From the NCBI GenBank assembly GCA_028023455.1, contig JAQFVV010006203.1:11621848-11685847 (forward strand): a stretch of 64,000 nt of DNA. The letters are read 5' to 3'. Origin of the DNA: Epiperipatus broadwayi. Taxonomy: Eukaryota > Onychophora > Udeonychophora > Euonychophora > Peripatidae. Under the pieces are notes generated by a model, which worked only from the letters and a program-made list of their open reading frames with translations, had not been told where the DNA came from and made no database searches. The position numbers and the translations under genes were made by a program. This document shows positions 1 to 13,149 of this stretch, one piece after another; within the stretch, counting starts at the first letter, position 1; each line of letters starts with the position of its first letter.

Positions 1-2138
1 TATTGTTTTATTAATTATTTGTCATAGCTTTTAATAACTGGTATATTAAAAATTAGATATATATATTTTATCCATATAGAATAACAACAATTGAAAACTC
101 TTTCAAGAAAGAAAAAAATTACTTAAAATTTACTTGAAAAAAAATTCCCTCATTTACTTTAGGAATGCTAATTATTAAACATCATTCAACTACTATCTAA
201 TTCTCTCTAACCCTTCAATAAATATTTGTATTGTTTTCTCTGGTGGAAATTTTTGTAAATGTGCAACATTTAATTTTAATATTTAAATTATTATTTTATA
301 TTCAAATTCAATAAATCATGTTTAATTTGTTGGAAATATAACATTACAAATCAAAAATATTCTAAAAAATCAAATTTGAATTTTTTAAATATAGAAAAAA
401 AACACAATTACTTTTTTTTGTATTGGTAGAATGTTTTTCTCTTAAAAAAGTAAATTAATGAAATCTTTATTGATTGAATTTCATATCTAAATCCACAATG
501 AATAACTGATGAAATATCATAGAGCTATGAAATTCTATTCTAAATTTAAAATTGCATTTATAATTATTAAAATATTACAAATGATCTGTACTATAGTGTT
601 TGACAGAGTTATAACAATCATAATTTTTTTTATTACTTCAAATTTCTTAACATGTACTTTTAAAAATAAACATATTTTAAAAAAGTGTAAATGAAAACAT
701 GAATATATTTCTTTTGTAATGATTACTACATAAATACTCAGTAAAAGTAAGTATAAATATTTAAATAAGCTACAGAATAAAGTTAATTTTTATTCATTAC
801 TAGCAACAATCAAAGAGAAGTTTACATGTTAGTTTATATGCAAAAGATCAGAAAACCTACCAATCAGTGATGTGGTAATTTTTTTTCTGTGAATGTTTTT
901 TTTTAAACTAATAAATCAATATTTAGTTTAATTCCAGTTTTTACCATCAAATGAACATAAAACTGGAAAAATAGAACTGGAGATAGCCATAGGAGAGCAA
1001 AATAAAGCTGAACCACTATTATCTCCAAACAAAGTATTGTGTATGATTTACTTAGAGTGCTAAAGTTTTCCCAAAAAGATTACAACTATTATAACAAAAA
1101 AGTTTTTTTTTTTTTTTTACAAATGTTATTAATTAAAATAGCAATAGGAAAAATTATTACATTTGATTACATATTGAAAATATTTTCAAATACATAAAAA
1201 AATCTATAATCAAAGTCAATACTAACATATATGTAAGAAAACAAACTTTATTAACATAATCATTTAAGATAAATAAATAACACAAAAATCACAGAAATTA
1301 ATAGTCTCTCCTTTTCAAAATGTATTGTGCACACATTAAATAATTTAATATTATTGATATTCATATTTTAAACCATGTATTTTATTATTATAGTTTTATT
1401 TCTTTAAAGTTCTTTAACTAATAGTTTCCTTTTTTAGAACTCTTATAAATAATAGCTTGACAACAGGTCTTTGTTCTGCAACAGTTATGTTCAAGTTCAG
1501 GTTCTTTTATGTTGATATAGAACTTTTTTATATGGAACACACATTAAGGTTAGGTTCAATGTTTTTTCTATGAACATGCTCTTTTTTCCCTCTCATACAA
1601 ATTTGATCCAGTTGGCTATACAGGTAGGTCAGCAATGCTAAAATATAAGCAAACTAAGCACACGATGAATTTCATTTTGTTATATTTATTGAAAATCATT
1701 CACAACATAAAGAATGATCTCTTTATGTATTACTTTTTGGTAATAGCTGGCAACTTCAACTACTATTACTTTATTTTGTAGATAAGAAAATTAAAATTTT
1801 GAGGTAGTCCAACTTTTTAGCAAGACTAAAATTATAAATAAAACTAATTTTACTAAGCCAATTGTAATTAGCTAGTCCATTTGGCATATACTATGTCAAG
1901 GATAGTGTTTTATCATGACTTATTTTCTAATAGTTTTTAATCTTTACCAAGAATTTAATTACACCCACAAAAAAAAAAAAAACAACAACTTAATAGCATT
2001 TTTGGTTTAAAAATAAAAAAAAAACTATATTACATTCTTTTACTTCCAACAAAATTATGCTTTTATTAAAAAACAAATAAGCAATAGACAGTGTTTTCCT
2101 GAAGGTTTGTGATGATGCTGTTCTAGTAGTATTTTTAT
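1..2138. other. AT-rich spacer, no gene seen
   Basis: I see no exon, RNA gene or recognisable element. Short open frames such as 509-694 are of low complexity (Ile, Lys, Phe and Asn-rich) and look like chance. There are several A/T homopolymer runs (for example near 1100 and 1970). If the NOS gene starts upstream of the window, this could be intron; nothing in the sequence decides that. Confidence 0.5.
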
Positions 2139-2669
2139 ATTGGAACCATCTAATGTATGTATTGAATGTGTTAAAAAAATTTAACTTTATTTAAATATTC
2201 CAAATACATTCAACTGTTAGTAATAGTACATCAAACAGGTTAGTACATGCACAGTGTTTTGAGAGGTATTAGATCTTCCCTCTTCTTCAGGGGTTGCTGG
2301 CCTGACCAGTGACAGTACTAGCATGGGATTCGAATCTGGGTCCTTAGATACTTGAGTTTTGAATTTTAAGGTAATGCAATACCTCTCCACTCTTCTTCCG
2401 GTGTTGCTGACTTGACCAATAACAGTACTAGCATGGGATTCAAACCTGGGTTCTTAGATTCTTGAGTTTTAAATTTTAAGATAATCCCATGCTAGCAACA
2501 CCTGAAGAAGAGGGGAGACTAATACCTTTGAAATGTTGTGCATATACTAACCTATTTGATGTGCTATTACTAATAGTTGAATGTATTTGGAATATTTAAA
2601 TAAAGTTAAATTTTTCTAAGACATTCAATACATATATTAGTTGATAAAAATAGTCCAATATAAAAATAT
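2139..2669. mobile_element. Fold-back element with hairpin and tRNA-like B box
   Basis: The two ends are long imperfect inverted repeats (about 2139-2305 and 2480-2669). Both carry the block ATTCAACTRTTAGTAATAG. Inside are two direct copies of a unit with GCATGGGATTCRAAYCTGGG, whose reverse complement resembles a tRNA B box. The right arm holds CTGAAGA, a paired stem (AGAGG with CCTTT) and GAAA, which looks like a hammerhead core, but helix III and the cleavage site are missing. A partial relative lies at 35440-35570. It could be a Penelope-linked or SINE-like repeat. The element identity is inferred; the inverted repeat is directly visible. Confidence 0.6.
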
Positions 2670-5600
2670 AAGCAATGGACACTTTTATTTTAATTATTAG
2701 ATTTTATATTTGATATATATCAACTATTTATACTGATTTATATATTATTTTGACTAATCATTTAATATTATTTTTCTTTTTTTTACAACTTCACATTATT
2801 TGTTTGAGCTTTGAAAGAAATGTCATCATACAGCATTTCTTCCTAAGTTAGTTAATGTTATATTTTAACAAATGACTTATTTTTAATGAAATGCTTAATA
2901 TTAATTATATCAGTCAAAAATTTATAAAATTTCCTCCAAGACAAAAATAATATCTTTATGCTTCCACTCTTTTCTCATTCATAATTTACTATCTAGTTAA
3001 CTTAAATAGAAAACTAAAAATAAAAAAATCCAACCAAGCAATAAGAAGCTATTAATATAAAGAAGCTGTTAATTACTGTTATATTTTAACAATATATATT
3101 TTCCCAACAAAATAAAATACAAATTACTTTTTCTTGATTACGACACTACTACTAGCATGTACTTATCTTATTTAAGATCTTTATATTCTCATTGTCATTT
3201 CATCAATTTATTAACTGAACTTCTAAATAGTGTAAATATGGAAAACTTGTATTTATTGTACAAGTCAACCAAATAGTGTAATTCTTTATTAAATTTATAT
3301 TTTTTATTACTAAGATGTTACTAGCTATAAAAATAAATTTAATGTTATCAATTCATAATATTTATTACAAGATTGAATACAATAATTGATTACATGTCAA
3401 GAGATTGATTTATATGATGTTGCATAACTCATTTTTAATTTTTTTGTCATTTTTAAAAATTCTGGAATTAGAATGACCATATTTGTTTAAGAGTTTAATA
3501 GAAGTGGGGCATGTGCCTTACATGATAATGATCTTGCATTTGAGATCTGGCTAAGCAAATTCTTTTCAAGAGATTTAGTATTTATTTCTCAGATAACTAT
3601 TCTATAATCAATATAGGTAAGTAAGTATCATTGGATAGTAAATAGATATCCAGTTATCTATAGTTATAGAGTAAAATATGAATGGAAAATGACCCAAATT
3701 TTTACCACCTGGAAATTGGCAAACCTGATTACTGCTGCCTTCTCCTTTACTGATTGCTTCCCAAATCTGTTAGAGCAGCACTTGCTCTGTAGTGATAAAG
3801 ATGGTTTTACTAACATAAAGATGAAAGAAATAAAAAATTGAATGGTACAAAATTTAATTAATTCATTCTCTTTTTTCCTCTTTTATATAAGTTTTTCTTA
3901 CTTATTAATACCTATTCATTTCTGCCCCCACTCGAATCTTCAAAACAACATTTCAGGGAAAGCTGTAGATTACAGTCAATATATTAAATACATTAAAATT
4001 GAATATCTATACCAAGTAATTATAATATTGTGCAGAATTTATATTTTGTATATAATTTAATTAATATTGTCAGCCAATGAAAAGATTTATTGCAGATTTA
4101 GCAATTAAAGGTATAGTTATTTAATTTAATTTTGTTTTTTTACTTAATAGTTGTGAACAATAAATTTAATTATAATAATATTAGATAAAACCTTAAAGTA
4201 GTCATTTTTTTAAATGTGAGAATTACTTGAGTAAAATTTTAACTTTCTCCACCAGAAAGTTAAGGATTAATATTTTTTAGAAATTTGATGAATAATGAAA
4301 TAATTTGTAAATGTTTTTAGACTTAAATGTAATAGATAAAATAAATTTATAAAAATATCCCCCCCACCAAAAAAAAAAAAAACCTAACAAAAAATAACAC
4401 CAAAAGCAAATTATGATTTATTTTCCTCCTTTGATATAAGAATTATCAGAAGAATTATTATAGTTCATTTATATCATTGCATTATTGAATAGTTTATTAC
4501 TTAGAATGGCATGTAATGTTTGCCCACACTCTATCAATATGCTAAACCGAATGGAGAAGTATTAATTCAATGAAAACCATTTTAATTACTTCAGACCTGA
4601 AGTTTGGAAGTTTAATTTTAATGATATAAGAAACTCTATTCGTGTAATAAATATTTGGCTTTGCCACCCAGATATATCAAATATTTTTAAGGCAAAATGC
4701 ATAAAAAAATTCATTTTAAATATTTTTATTTTATACATGCTTTGCATAAAATAAATATTAATAAGATTAAAACACATATTTTCTAATTATCTGAAAATCG
4801 CTTTTACCCTCTTTTTAAAAAAATAATACCAGATCCTAATAAAATAAGTAAAATAATGTGCAGTCTATGCAATAATTTTTATAATTTTAATCGCAAGAAA
4901 AATCAATTATATATAGGTCAACATATGCTGCATAGTCTATTCTAAATACCATTTGGAGATTTGTAAGAAAATACAGTGAACTCAAAAGTAAATCATATGC
5001 TGAAATATTTAAAAAACAATACATTTCAATTAATTGGGGGAAAAATCCAATTTATTATTATTATTTTTTATTAATAAACAAAATCAAAGTTTAGGAGATA
5101 TTAGAATACAAATTTCAAATATATATTCATTAATCTGAACACCTGTATTTCAAAGACTTCTAGCATCCAGACAAAATTACATTGTTTTGATTTGTTCTAA
5201 TTACTTTAAATAGAAGCTATTCTGTAATTAAATAATAAAACCATATTCTATAATTTAAAGTGTTATATTGTTATTAATAGAATAAAATTATGTATTATGC
5301 AATATATATATACAAAATTATAGAGAGTATTTTTAATGTTTATTTAAATTTTCAGTTTGAGTTTTTGGGAAGAGAGGAGGAGAAATTAATTTTTAAGATC
5401 TGAAAAGTATACAAATCCATAAATGCTCTGAAAACAGGAATTTGGGTTTTAATGTTGGTTTAAATAGTATAAAGTACATACATTCATTCAAGTTATTGTG
5501 ATTAGGTTTTTAAGCACGCATCTAGAATCCAATTAACTAAATTTTACACTGATGTATGAATAGACCTTTGTATTTAATGATTTTTAATAAATAATAAGAT

Positions 5601-6229
5601 AGTTTAAATTATGGCTAAAATATCATTAGCATCAAACAAGCTTTTATGAGAATACTCCATCTCATATTTTATATATATTACTCCATCTCATATTTTATAT
5701 ATATATATTACTCCATCTCGCATTTTGTATATAAAAAAACATATTTAAAACTATATTTTGTTATTTGAGTTTATTCATTTTAAAACACGTACACTCTAAT
5801 CATTTTTTTTCGAAGTATTAAAAATATTCATTTTTTAAAATAAAAAACCTCAGTATTTGAAAATTTGATTTCGGATCTAATGCACTAATATAAATAGTAA
5901 TTACATTACTATGTTTCTTTTTATTTTTTTTTAAAAAAAGATTTGATTCACGTACAGAATTATTAGTATTTTTTTTATCATTTTAAATAAGTACCTTTCT
6001 TACATTATTGTTTACACTGAAAAAAAAAAAAATTCTATTGTACTTTCATGTATCTTATTATTTGAAATACAGGATCTGTTTTCACGTTGTAGAAATATAA
6101 ACAACAAAAGCGTTGAAAATGAATTAAAAAGGAAGAATAAAATAAAAATAATAACTGATTGATTTTCTTGTTATGTTATTTTAATTTAGAAATGCTTTAT
6201 GCTTCCTTGCATACTTTGTAGAACCTTAA
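2670..6229. other. Spacer with a minisatellite, no gene seen
   Basis: No coding exon is convincing here. A somewhat GC-richer patch at about 3690-3810 is unlike its surroundings and may be an old repeat, but I cannot assign it. At 5650-5740 a unit beginning ACTCCATCTC is repeated three times with a period of about 33 bp. The open frames at 3842-4060 and 4586-4777 are low-complexity and not supported. Confidence 0.45.
5650..5740. repeat. Minisatellite, about 33-bp unit, three copies
   Basis: Three head-to-tail copies of a unit reading ACTCCATCTCRYATTTTRTA followed by a variable TA tract. The third copy is slightly diverged (CGCATTTTGT). It is a local tandem duplication with no evident function. 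Confidence 0.75.
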
Positions 6230-6301
6230 GCGTTGGTGGCCTAGTGGTTAGCATAGCTGCCTTCCAAGCAGCTGGCCCGGGTTCGCTTCCCGGTCAACGC
6301 T
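6230..6301 (+). tRNA. tRNA-Gly(TCC) or tRNA-Gly-derived repeat head
   Basis: The sequence folds as a complete cloverleaf. Acceptor GCGTTGG pairs with TCAACGC, the anticodon stem GCTGC/GCAGC closes loop CTTCCAA (anticodon TCC, glycine), and the T stem is CCGGG/CCCGG. The T loop reads TTCGCTT, so the nearly invariant A58 is C; the pol III B box is therefore weakened. Two diverged copies (51105-51195 and 63666-63737, both minus) share this C and the same trailer, TTTGACAYAT then an A-rich tract. That points to a retroposed tRNA-Gly family rather than, or as well as, a working tRNA gene. No intron is present. Confidence 0.7.
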
Positions 6302-8630
6302 TTGACATATGAAAAAAAAATGTAATTAGAAAAAGTTGTCTCAACTAGATTAGTACTCTGCAACTTTGGTTAGCAATAAATTGTTCATACTTCTGATTGT
6401 CTTTTGATTTAAATAATTTTACATTGTATTTATTTATCAAACAATAATTCAATTTTTTTAATATACAAATACAACTTTTTTCTTTATTAAACTATTTCTA
6501 ATTGCTAGAAAAGGATATACATAAAAGTTGATATTTTAACAATTCTCAATATTTGTATTTATTTATTTTGTTATATTTAATTAGGTTAAGTGAAAACTTC
6601 CGTATATACAGTTAAATGAATATATGCCAACTAACTATAAGAAGAAATGTTTACTGGCGATTAGACTAATCCTGCAGTAATAATACTCTAGCTTGATACT
6701 ATTCTTTGGTGATTAATGCAGCATTACTATATCAAACTTTATCTAAGAATGTGAATTAAAGAGAATCTAGTTATTGCTATCTAGAAAGTAATGATCCTAA
6801 TCTAGTTAGTATTTGTCAAATGAGTATTGATGCACTGAGTGAATAAACAAATAGAATTGTAATAAGATGCAATCCCTAATATTAATGGAGGGGGCAGAGA
6901 TTTACTACAACTATAGGCACTGATCCCATAGTTACCTTTATTTTCTCTTACTAAAATTTTAAAGTTACAGTTTGTTGTAGCAGTAGACATAAATTTTGGA
7001 ACTATCTGATATTTTAGAATGATTTTTGATAATGTTTTAAAGCAAAATTGATTGCAAGCAATGTTAAGTTATGGATGACAAAGATCAAGTTTTTGCTGAT
7101 TCAGTAACTTTTTAGAATTTTGTAGTCATAAACCTTATTTTTAGTTGTTTCATGTGATCATGTATTCGAATTATAACCATACATATGTGCAAGTTTGTAT
7201 ATATGAGATAGTCTTTTAAATCATTTTATTGCATCACCTTAAAATATATAAACAAAGACATCTTTAGAATGCACTTTACTGCTAAAGAACATTTTTGTCT
7301 GACTCAGGTCTCTAGTTGGCTCACATCACATACTTTTACAAATTTCATCATTTGGTCAGTATTTATCAATATCACATTAGAATAATTAGATTTACAATTG
7401 CCAAAGTTCTTGCAATTACATTCATGATATTATTCATTTTAAATAATGTATATTAATGATTATTACTAATTGATAATTATTAATAATTATGAATGTATTT
7501 ATCCAAAATGGCTGGTATTGAATGTGTGAGTGCAAGAAATTTGGTATATTTAAATCAAATTACAATAATTTATATATGTAGCAAAGAATTTTAATTAGTA
7601 TCTGATGTTAATCCTTTTGCAAAAAATTAGGACTAATTAATTCAAGACTAATTAAAGTGTATGTTTAATTTTTCACATGTGTAACCTTCAGTTTGAATGA
7701 AATTTGTAGCAAAACTAAAGTATTTTTTAGAATAATTATTGTGTAAAATGTTTTGATAATTAATAAAAATAATTAAAGTGTTTTTAAATTGAAGAAAATA
7801 TTAAAATTGTATGAAATATATATAAACATTTTTGAGCCTTTACTAACAATATTAAGGATAAAAAAATTCTTTCTCACATGTTGATTTTTAATGCTTCAAA
7901 AAATATTCAAATAAAATACATATATTTATTATTAAAATATCATTAAAAAAAGAAAATACATTTAAAAAAAATAGTTTTAAAAATATACATTTCTCTTTAT
8001 AAATATAGCATAAAAACATTTCCCTGCATTATGCAAGGTTTAGTTAGAGCTGTTCTTATTCCCTGATTATTTCTGCCATCTAAGAATGAAAACAAAAACT
8101 GAACAGATTTATACATTTAAAAACTATTAATGATCTAAATATGATAGAACTTGCCAATTTTCTCTAGGAGTGAAAAAGACCTGGAAAAAGTTAAACATGT
8201 ACTTAAACATATATTATATTTGTCAACTTTTGTTTAGTTGACAATTAAAAAATCAAAAATGAACTAAAGAAATACAGTTTTAAAAAATTTAGCATATCAT
8301 CAACTTTGCTAACTTTCAAAACCTGATTTTTAATTCAAGAATGCAATATTAAGAACATTTTTTTTTTTAAATAAAAAAATATCTTATTTTTTAAATGTCA
8401 ATGATTTTAACTATACACATTTACTTAAAATATTGGTCTATAGATTCCTAAGTATTTTATGTAATAATACTTATACTTGTCAGTTAAAAGATATTTTTAT
8501 TTTAATACATGGAATTAGTTTAAGTTTAACTCAGTCATTGAGATAGGCAAGGTATTTTATTGCAGGGAATTTATTTAAGCTTAGATAAGAGAAAAGAGCT
8601 GTTATTTTCAAGACTTTTTTAAATTGAAAG
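6302..8630. other. AT-rich spacer, no gene seen
   Basis: Apart from the TTTGACATAT plus A-tract trailer just after the tRNA unit, I see no gene, inverted repeat or recognisable element. The 62-codon minus frame at 6802-6990 has no family resemblance I can name. Confidence 0.45.
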
Positions 8631-8635
8631 GTATG

Positions 8636-8720
8636 GATCCTTGTTGCTCTGTGTAGTTTAATGTAGTAATAGAGTGATTAACCAAAGATCCTGGGATCAA
8701 ATCTCATTTTGTCATTTTCA
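8636..8720 (+). repeat. Possible degenerate tRNA-derived SINE head
   Basis: The stretch has a loose A-box-like block (GTGTAGTTTAATGTAG) and a B-box-like block (GGGATCAAATCTC) about 45 bp apart, as in tRNA-derived SINEs. No clean cloverleaf can be drawn and no target duplication was found, so this is only a suggestion. Confidence 0.25.
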
Positions 8721-9979
8721 ACACCCAAACATTATATGACATATATACTAACAAAACATTCAATTATTTGTATTATAGGCTATTGTTTTTTAAAAAATAG
8801 AAATGAAGAAATTTGAATTAGAGTAATTTTAGAGTGTTTGTTGGAAGTGAAAATATCCAGTTATTTTCTAGAAGGTAGCCATATGTATAATGAGTATATA
8901 TGAGCAACAAAAAAGGTGACAAAATGTCTATAATTTAAATTCTGGCTTTGACAATTGAGACATTAAATATCATGAGTATAATGGTAAAAGTAAAATGATA
9001 AATATGGTGAATAAAAAGGGACTCCAGATTTCATATTTCCAAAATACCTGGATAATTTTAAAACAATTTAAAGAATGGTATTACATGTTTCAATACATAG
9101 ACAGATTGCTCAGAAGGTTTTGAATCTAGATGAAGATTTTAAAGGAGGAACCATACCAGAAGAATGACATTAATTTATTTATTCAAATAAGTAATGAATT
9201 ATATAGATTCAGAAATTGATATGAACTTAAAACACTTACGGATTCTGATAAGAAGAACTACTTGGGACTCATTCAATAACATACGATCATCAGTACAGTT
9301 GAAATAACCTTTATGTTATCTGTTAATAAAATCATGGGGATGATTCTCAGTAAAGAAATATATATTTCTGAGAATGATCTAAATATTCTGGAGTGGAAGA
9401 AATTGTGAGAAAATATGGTGAAGATTAAAAAATAAGACTGATGAAAACATTTTTGATTTTTCAATGACCTAAGATTGTGAAAATAATTAATGCCTTTTTA
9501 TAAATATGTTTGAATTGCTAAGTTACCTATGTATGTTAATGTAAATATTCAAAATGGAATTATTTGATATGTAGGAGGAGATATTTGGAAGGGACCTAAA
9601 AATGTTAAATCTTTATGGTGGAGGTAGCAACAACATAATAAATATTATCTGGTTATCTATAGAGATCATAAAATCATGTAATAGTTTAAGTACTTCAGAT
9701 AAATATTCTTCAAACATTTGTCATAACAGAGTTAATGTAAAAATAAATAAATCGTTTTTGAATAAAGTCTTGGATTCTGATACATAAATAAATGTAAGAC
9801 TGCATATTTTATTTTTGGACATTAATCATTACTTAAATCTGGCATGGGCAACTTTTGTTTGAGTAATGGCCCTAATAAGATAAATAATGCTCATGATACA
9901 GTTTAAATTTTTAATGAAAAATTGAAAAATATCAAAAAAATAAAATAGTGAACGTAGGTAGAAAATTATATTTACATAT

Positions 9980-11190
9980 ATATATACCAAGATATTACAC
10001 AATGATACTAAAAAAGATTAGCATTGAGTAGGGTGTATGAAAGGGTGACTCCATATCTCCAAAACCTTTTACAGCAGTGCTGCAAGAAATATTTTGTTGA
10101 TTAAAGTGGGAAGATAAAGAAGTAAAAGGATGATGACAATGCAATAAACCGGAAAGAATCATGCTTTTTCATCTCTAGAAAGTGAAGTATATGAAGACAT
10201 TGAATAAATTTGCATAAATTACTACCCAATTGTTTAAAATTATAACTCAAGCTGACACTCCCAAGATAGGTTATGAATATGGGAACTAAATCTTCCTGAA
10301 AGTGCTCAGCCTGATAATTCTCTTAATATTGAGCTTCACTTGTTTGCATAAGCACAAGTTGTAACTTTCTGCTCAAATGTGAAGTAGAAACAAGGATTTT
10401 ATTTCAATATTAAGTCATTTAGATTTTGCAGATAAGGTATTTTGCAAAAAAATGCTCTAGAGCTTCAGGAAATGTTGCAAGATTTATCAAATGAAAGCAA
10501 GAAAGTAGAATGAGAGGTAAATGTTAAAAAGACTAAAGTAATGTTCAATGAATTTTCTCAAAAGATGAAAATAAAGATTGATCATGATGAGTTAGAAGAA
10601 GTAAACAACTACAAATGCCTTAGTCTAATTATTATTATAGATGGAAACATAATAGATGAAATTAACCATAGAATTAAACTTAGTTGGAGTGTTTTTGGTA
10701 GAAATAATTTAATATTAAAAGCAAATGTGCCTATGTGTTTGAAAAGGAAGATTTTTAATAAATGTGTATTACCAGTTCTTACTATGGATCTGAGACTTAG
10801 ACACCTAACATAAGAGCAATATAGAGATTTCAGTCCATTCAACAAAGTATGGAGGGTTGTATGTTAGGAGTAACAAGAAGAGATTGAAAATGAAATACAT
10901 GGGTGAGAGAACAAACAGATGTTACCGATATCATAGAAAAAATTTAAAGACTAAACTTGAATTGGACTGGCCATATTGTTATAAGAAATGATAATGATAG
11001 ATGGTTGAAATCCTAAACTGGATTCCAAGAGATTATAAAAGATCTAGAAAAAAACACGTGAGATAGATGGATGAAATAAGGAAGTGTTCTGGAGTGATGT
11101 GGAGATAAGAAGCTAGAGATCAAAGAAGACAGATTGAACTTGGAGAGACCTTCATCCTGAAATGGATCAATAATGGTTGAAAATGATATA
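9980..11190 (+). mobile_element. RTE-type non-LTR retrotransposon relic (RT palm to C-terminus)
   Basis: Broken frames match the reverse-transcriptase part of RTE-clade LINEs. At about 10030 a decayed block resembles the conserved 'G.KKGD.ISPKLFTA' region. The open stretch 10541-10813 includes DELEEVNNYKCL, DEINHRIKL and FNKCVLPVL, which are typical of the region after the catalytic palm. The C-terminal part (10840-11170) is recognisable but interrupted by stops. Very weak similarity may extend upstream to about 9000. It is one of four RTE relics in the window and is dead. Confidence 0.8.
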
Positions 11191-12186
11191 TTTAGATATC
11201 ATAGCTATTCAAGCAACCTGTTACAAATACATTAGTTTTAATTTATAGCAACACTCTAAATTATTTTTAGCATTAAGCATGCCATACAAAAAAATGCAGG
11301 TTATATGTGACTACAGGTGACAGTTTGTCTATATCCAATTTGAATGTTTATTGAATAAAATTGTTAAGAGTATTTGGTTTATATTTTATAATTGAATAGT
11401 GAAATCATATTACTTTAATAAACTTAGTTTTAAGATATTTTGTATTTATATACTTTTAGAAAATTCATAAATATGACTTAAATACTGTACTTTATTGTCT
11501 TAAATATAACCAAAATGTTTATTATTCATCCATACTGCTTTAAATCAAATATCATAAGTTTACAATAAGATAGTCTGCATGAATAAATAATATAAAAAAC
11601 TAAAATAATAATCAATATAGATAAATACCCTTTCTTGTTTTACATCAATAAATCTGAAATTCTAAGCTTCCAATATCATATTATAATCTTAGAATAAACT
11701 CTACTGACACTCATAGAGATCTTGGAATTAATATTTTTTTTAATAAGGGCTCTTTTATAAAGTAAAAAATAATTGAATGCTTTCATTGATTGGGAGATTA
11801 TAATAAGTTTGAGTGTCAGAAATACCAGAAGTGGGATCAATTCCAGAATCTTGTATTTCAGAGTACACTACCAATGTGTAATCAATGTAGAGAACATTCC
11901 ATTATTACATAAAGATAATAATCAATACAGTATTAGGGAAAAAGTTACACAGAACATGTACTTGAATACTCCACCAAATATAAACTTTTTCTCTCTCTGA
12001 TTCTTTCTATTTTGAAATTTGATTCAGTTTTATGGAATTCTCCTTCAAAAAAATATTATTAAAATTTAATTAGTCTTTAACTTTTTTTTAAATATTGCCA
12101 TTTGAAAATTGATTGTAATACTGTATATGACTTTTATTAAGGAGAAGAGCTAGACATCTAAAATTTTTATACAAAGTTATTAAATA
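11191..12186. other. Spacer, no gene seen
   Basis: The 75-codon frame at 11773-12000 has no recognisable family features. I see no repeat structure in this interval. Confidence 0.4.
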
Positions 12187-12187
12187 A

Positions 12188-12347
12188 AGGGGATTTGAAC
12201 TCAGACTTTCAAGCAACCTTCAACTATCCATACTACCTCATACTACTAACACACACGACCACACACATGTAGAAAAGATAAATAATCACCAATATACATA
12301 TTTGTGCTGAACCAGCACTCATTAGTTGGTCCATATTATCATCTTCT

Positions 12348-12382
<35 letters not shown>

Positions 12383-12786
12383 ATCAGTGCTCAGTTTATA
12401 TTAAGATAGCAAATCTTTATACTTTAATAGACAGGCTTCAATCTACTCCAATCTCCAACTCTTCAACCATCCACACCCTTGAAAATCATTTCTATCTACA
12501 GATTTTCAAGATATGGATGGCTAAAGAGTTGGAGTTGGAGTAGATTTAAGCCTGTCCATTAAAGTATAAAGATTTACTATCTTAAGATAAACTGAGCACT
12601 GATTATATATGTGTGTGGGAAATGATAATCTGGACCAACTGTGAGTGCTGATTTAGCATGAAATATATATATATATATTGGTGATTATTTATATTTTCTA
12701 CATGTGTGTGGTCATCTGTATAAGTAGTATGAGGTAGTGTGGATAGTTGAAGGTTGCTTGAAAGTCTGAGTTTAAATCCCCTATAT
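12188..12786. mobile_element. RZ-C fold-back element: inverted pair with two dead hammerheads
   Basis: The left arm (from 12188) and the right arm (to 12786) are inverted copies of one unit meeting near 12490. The arms start with GGGGATTTGAACTCAGAC and its inverse, which resembles a tRNA B box. Each arm carries a hammerhead-like sequence, and both are damaged. The minus-strand copy (12282-12340) reads CTAATGA and has lost the G of GAAA. The plus-strand copy (12625-12688) reads CTGTGA, with one core base missing, while keeping helix I (ATAATC/GATTAT and CCAA/TTGG), helix II and GAAA. A partial RZ-C copy lies at 46905-47165 and a copy with an intact core at 52990-53055. The left arm also carries a (CA)n(TA)n tract near 12350. 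Confidence 0.75.
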
Positions 12787-13004
12787 TTACAATTAAGTTC
12801 CAGTTATAAGAATGCCTGTATTTCAAATCTTACAAAATTATTAACAAAATAGCTTTCTTATATCTTTATTCTTGTCAGTAGAAAAGTAGTAGATGCAATA
12901 AAGTGATATTTTACTTCATCAAATTTAAAATATTGATTTTATTGGTGAAAATCTTTTATTTTGATTTAAAGAATTTTCTTCTGTTTTTTTTTAAAAAAAA
13001 TGCT

Positions 13005-13090
13005 AATGGATTTATTGCTCAGTAGTGTAAGGGTTGGAACTGTGACCTTTCTGATCATAAGTTGGGTACTGTATTAACTATTGATTAATT
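13005..13090 (+). repeat. Possible tRNA-derived SINE fragment
   Basis: GCTCAGTAGTGTAAGGGTT resembles a tRNA D-arm/A-box region and is followed by a GATCATAAGTTGGG block where a B box would lie. The match is loose and the folding poor; alternative explanations are equally possible. Confidence 0.2.
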
Positions 13091-13149
13091 TTTTTTAGGT
13101 TTGCTTTTATTGTACTTTATATTTACTTTTTGTTTAATTTATATGCAAT

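Noticed and set aside
410-460. Codons for C-I-G-R, as in the NOS haem-binding motif RCIGRIQW
   Set aside because: No preceding WRNAPR-like codons, a stop after six codons and no splice sites around it; chance.
4801-4860. PDPNKIS reading near 4830, compared with the NOS GDPANVEF block
   Set aside because: Only D-P-N agrees, with no flanking NOS residues.
9430-9470. CTGATGA followed closely by AAAAC at 9437
   Set aside because: No helix II stem and no GAAA/GTC in the right order, so not a hammerhead.
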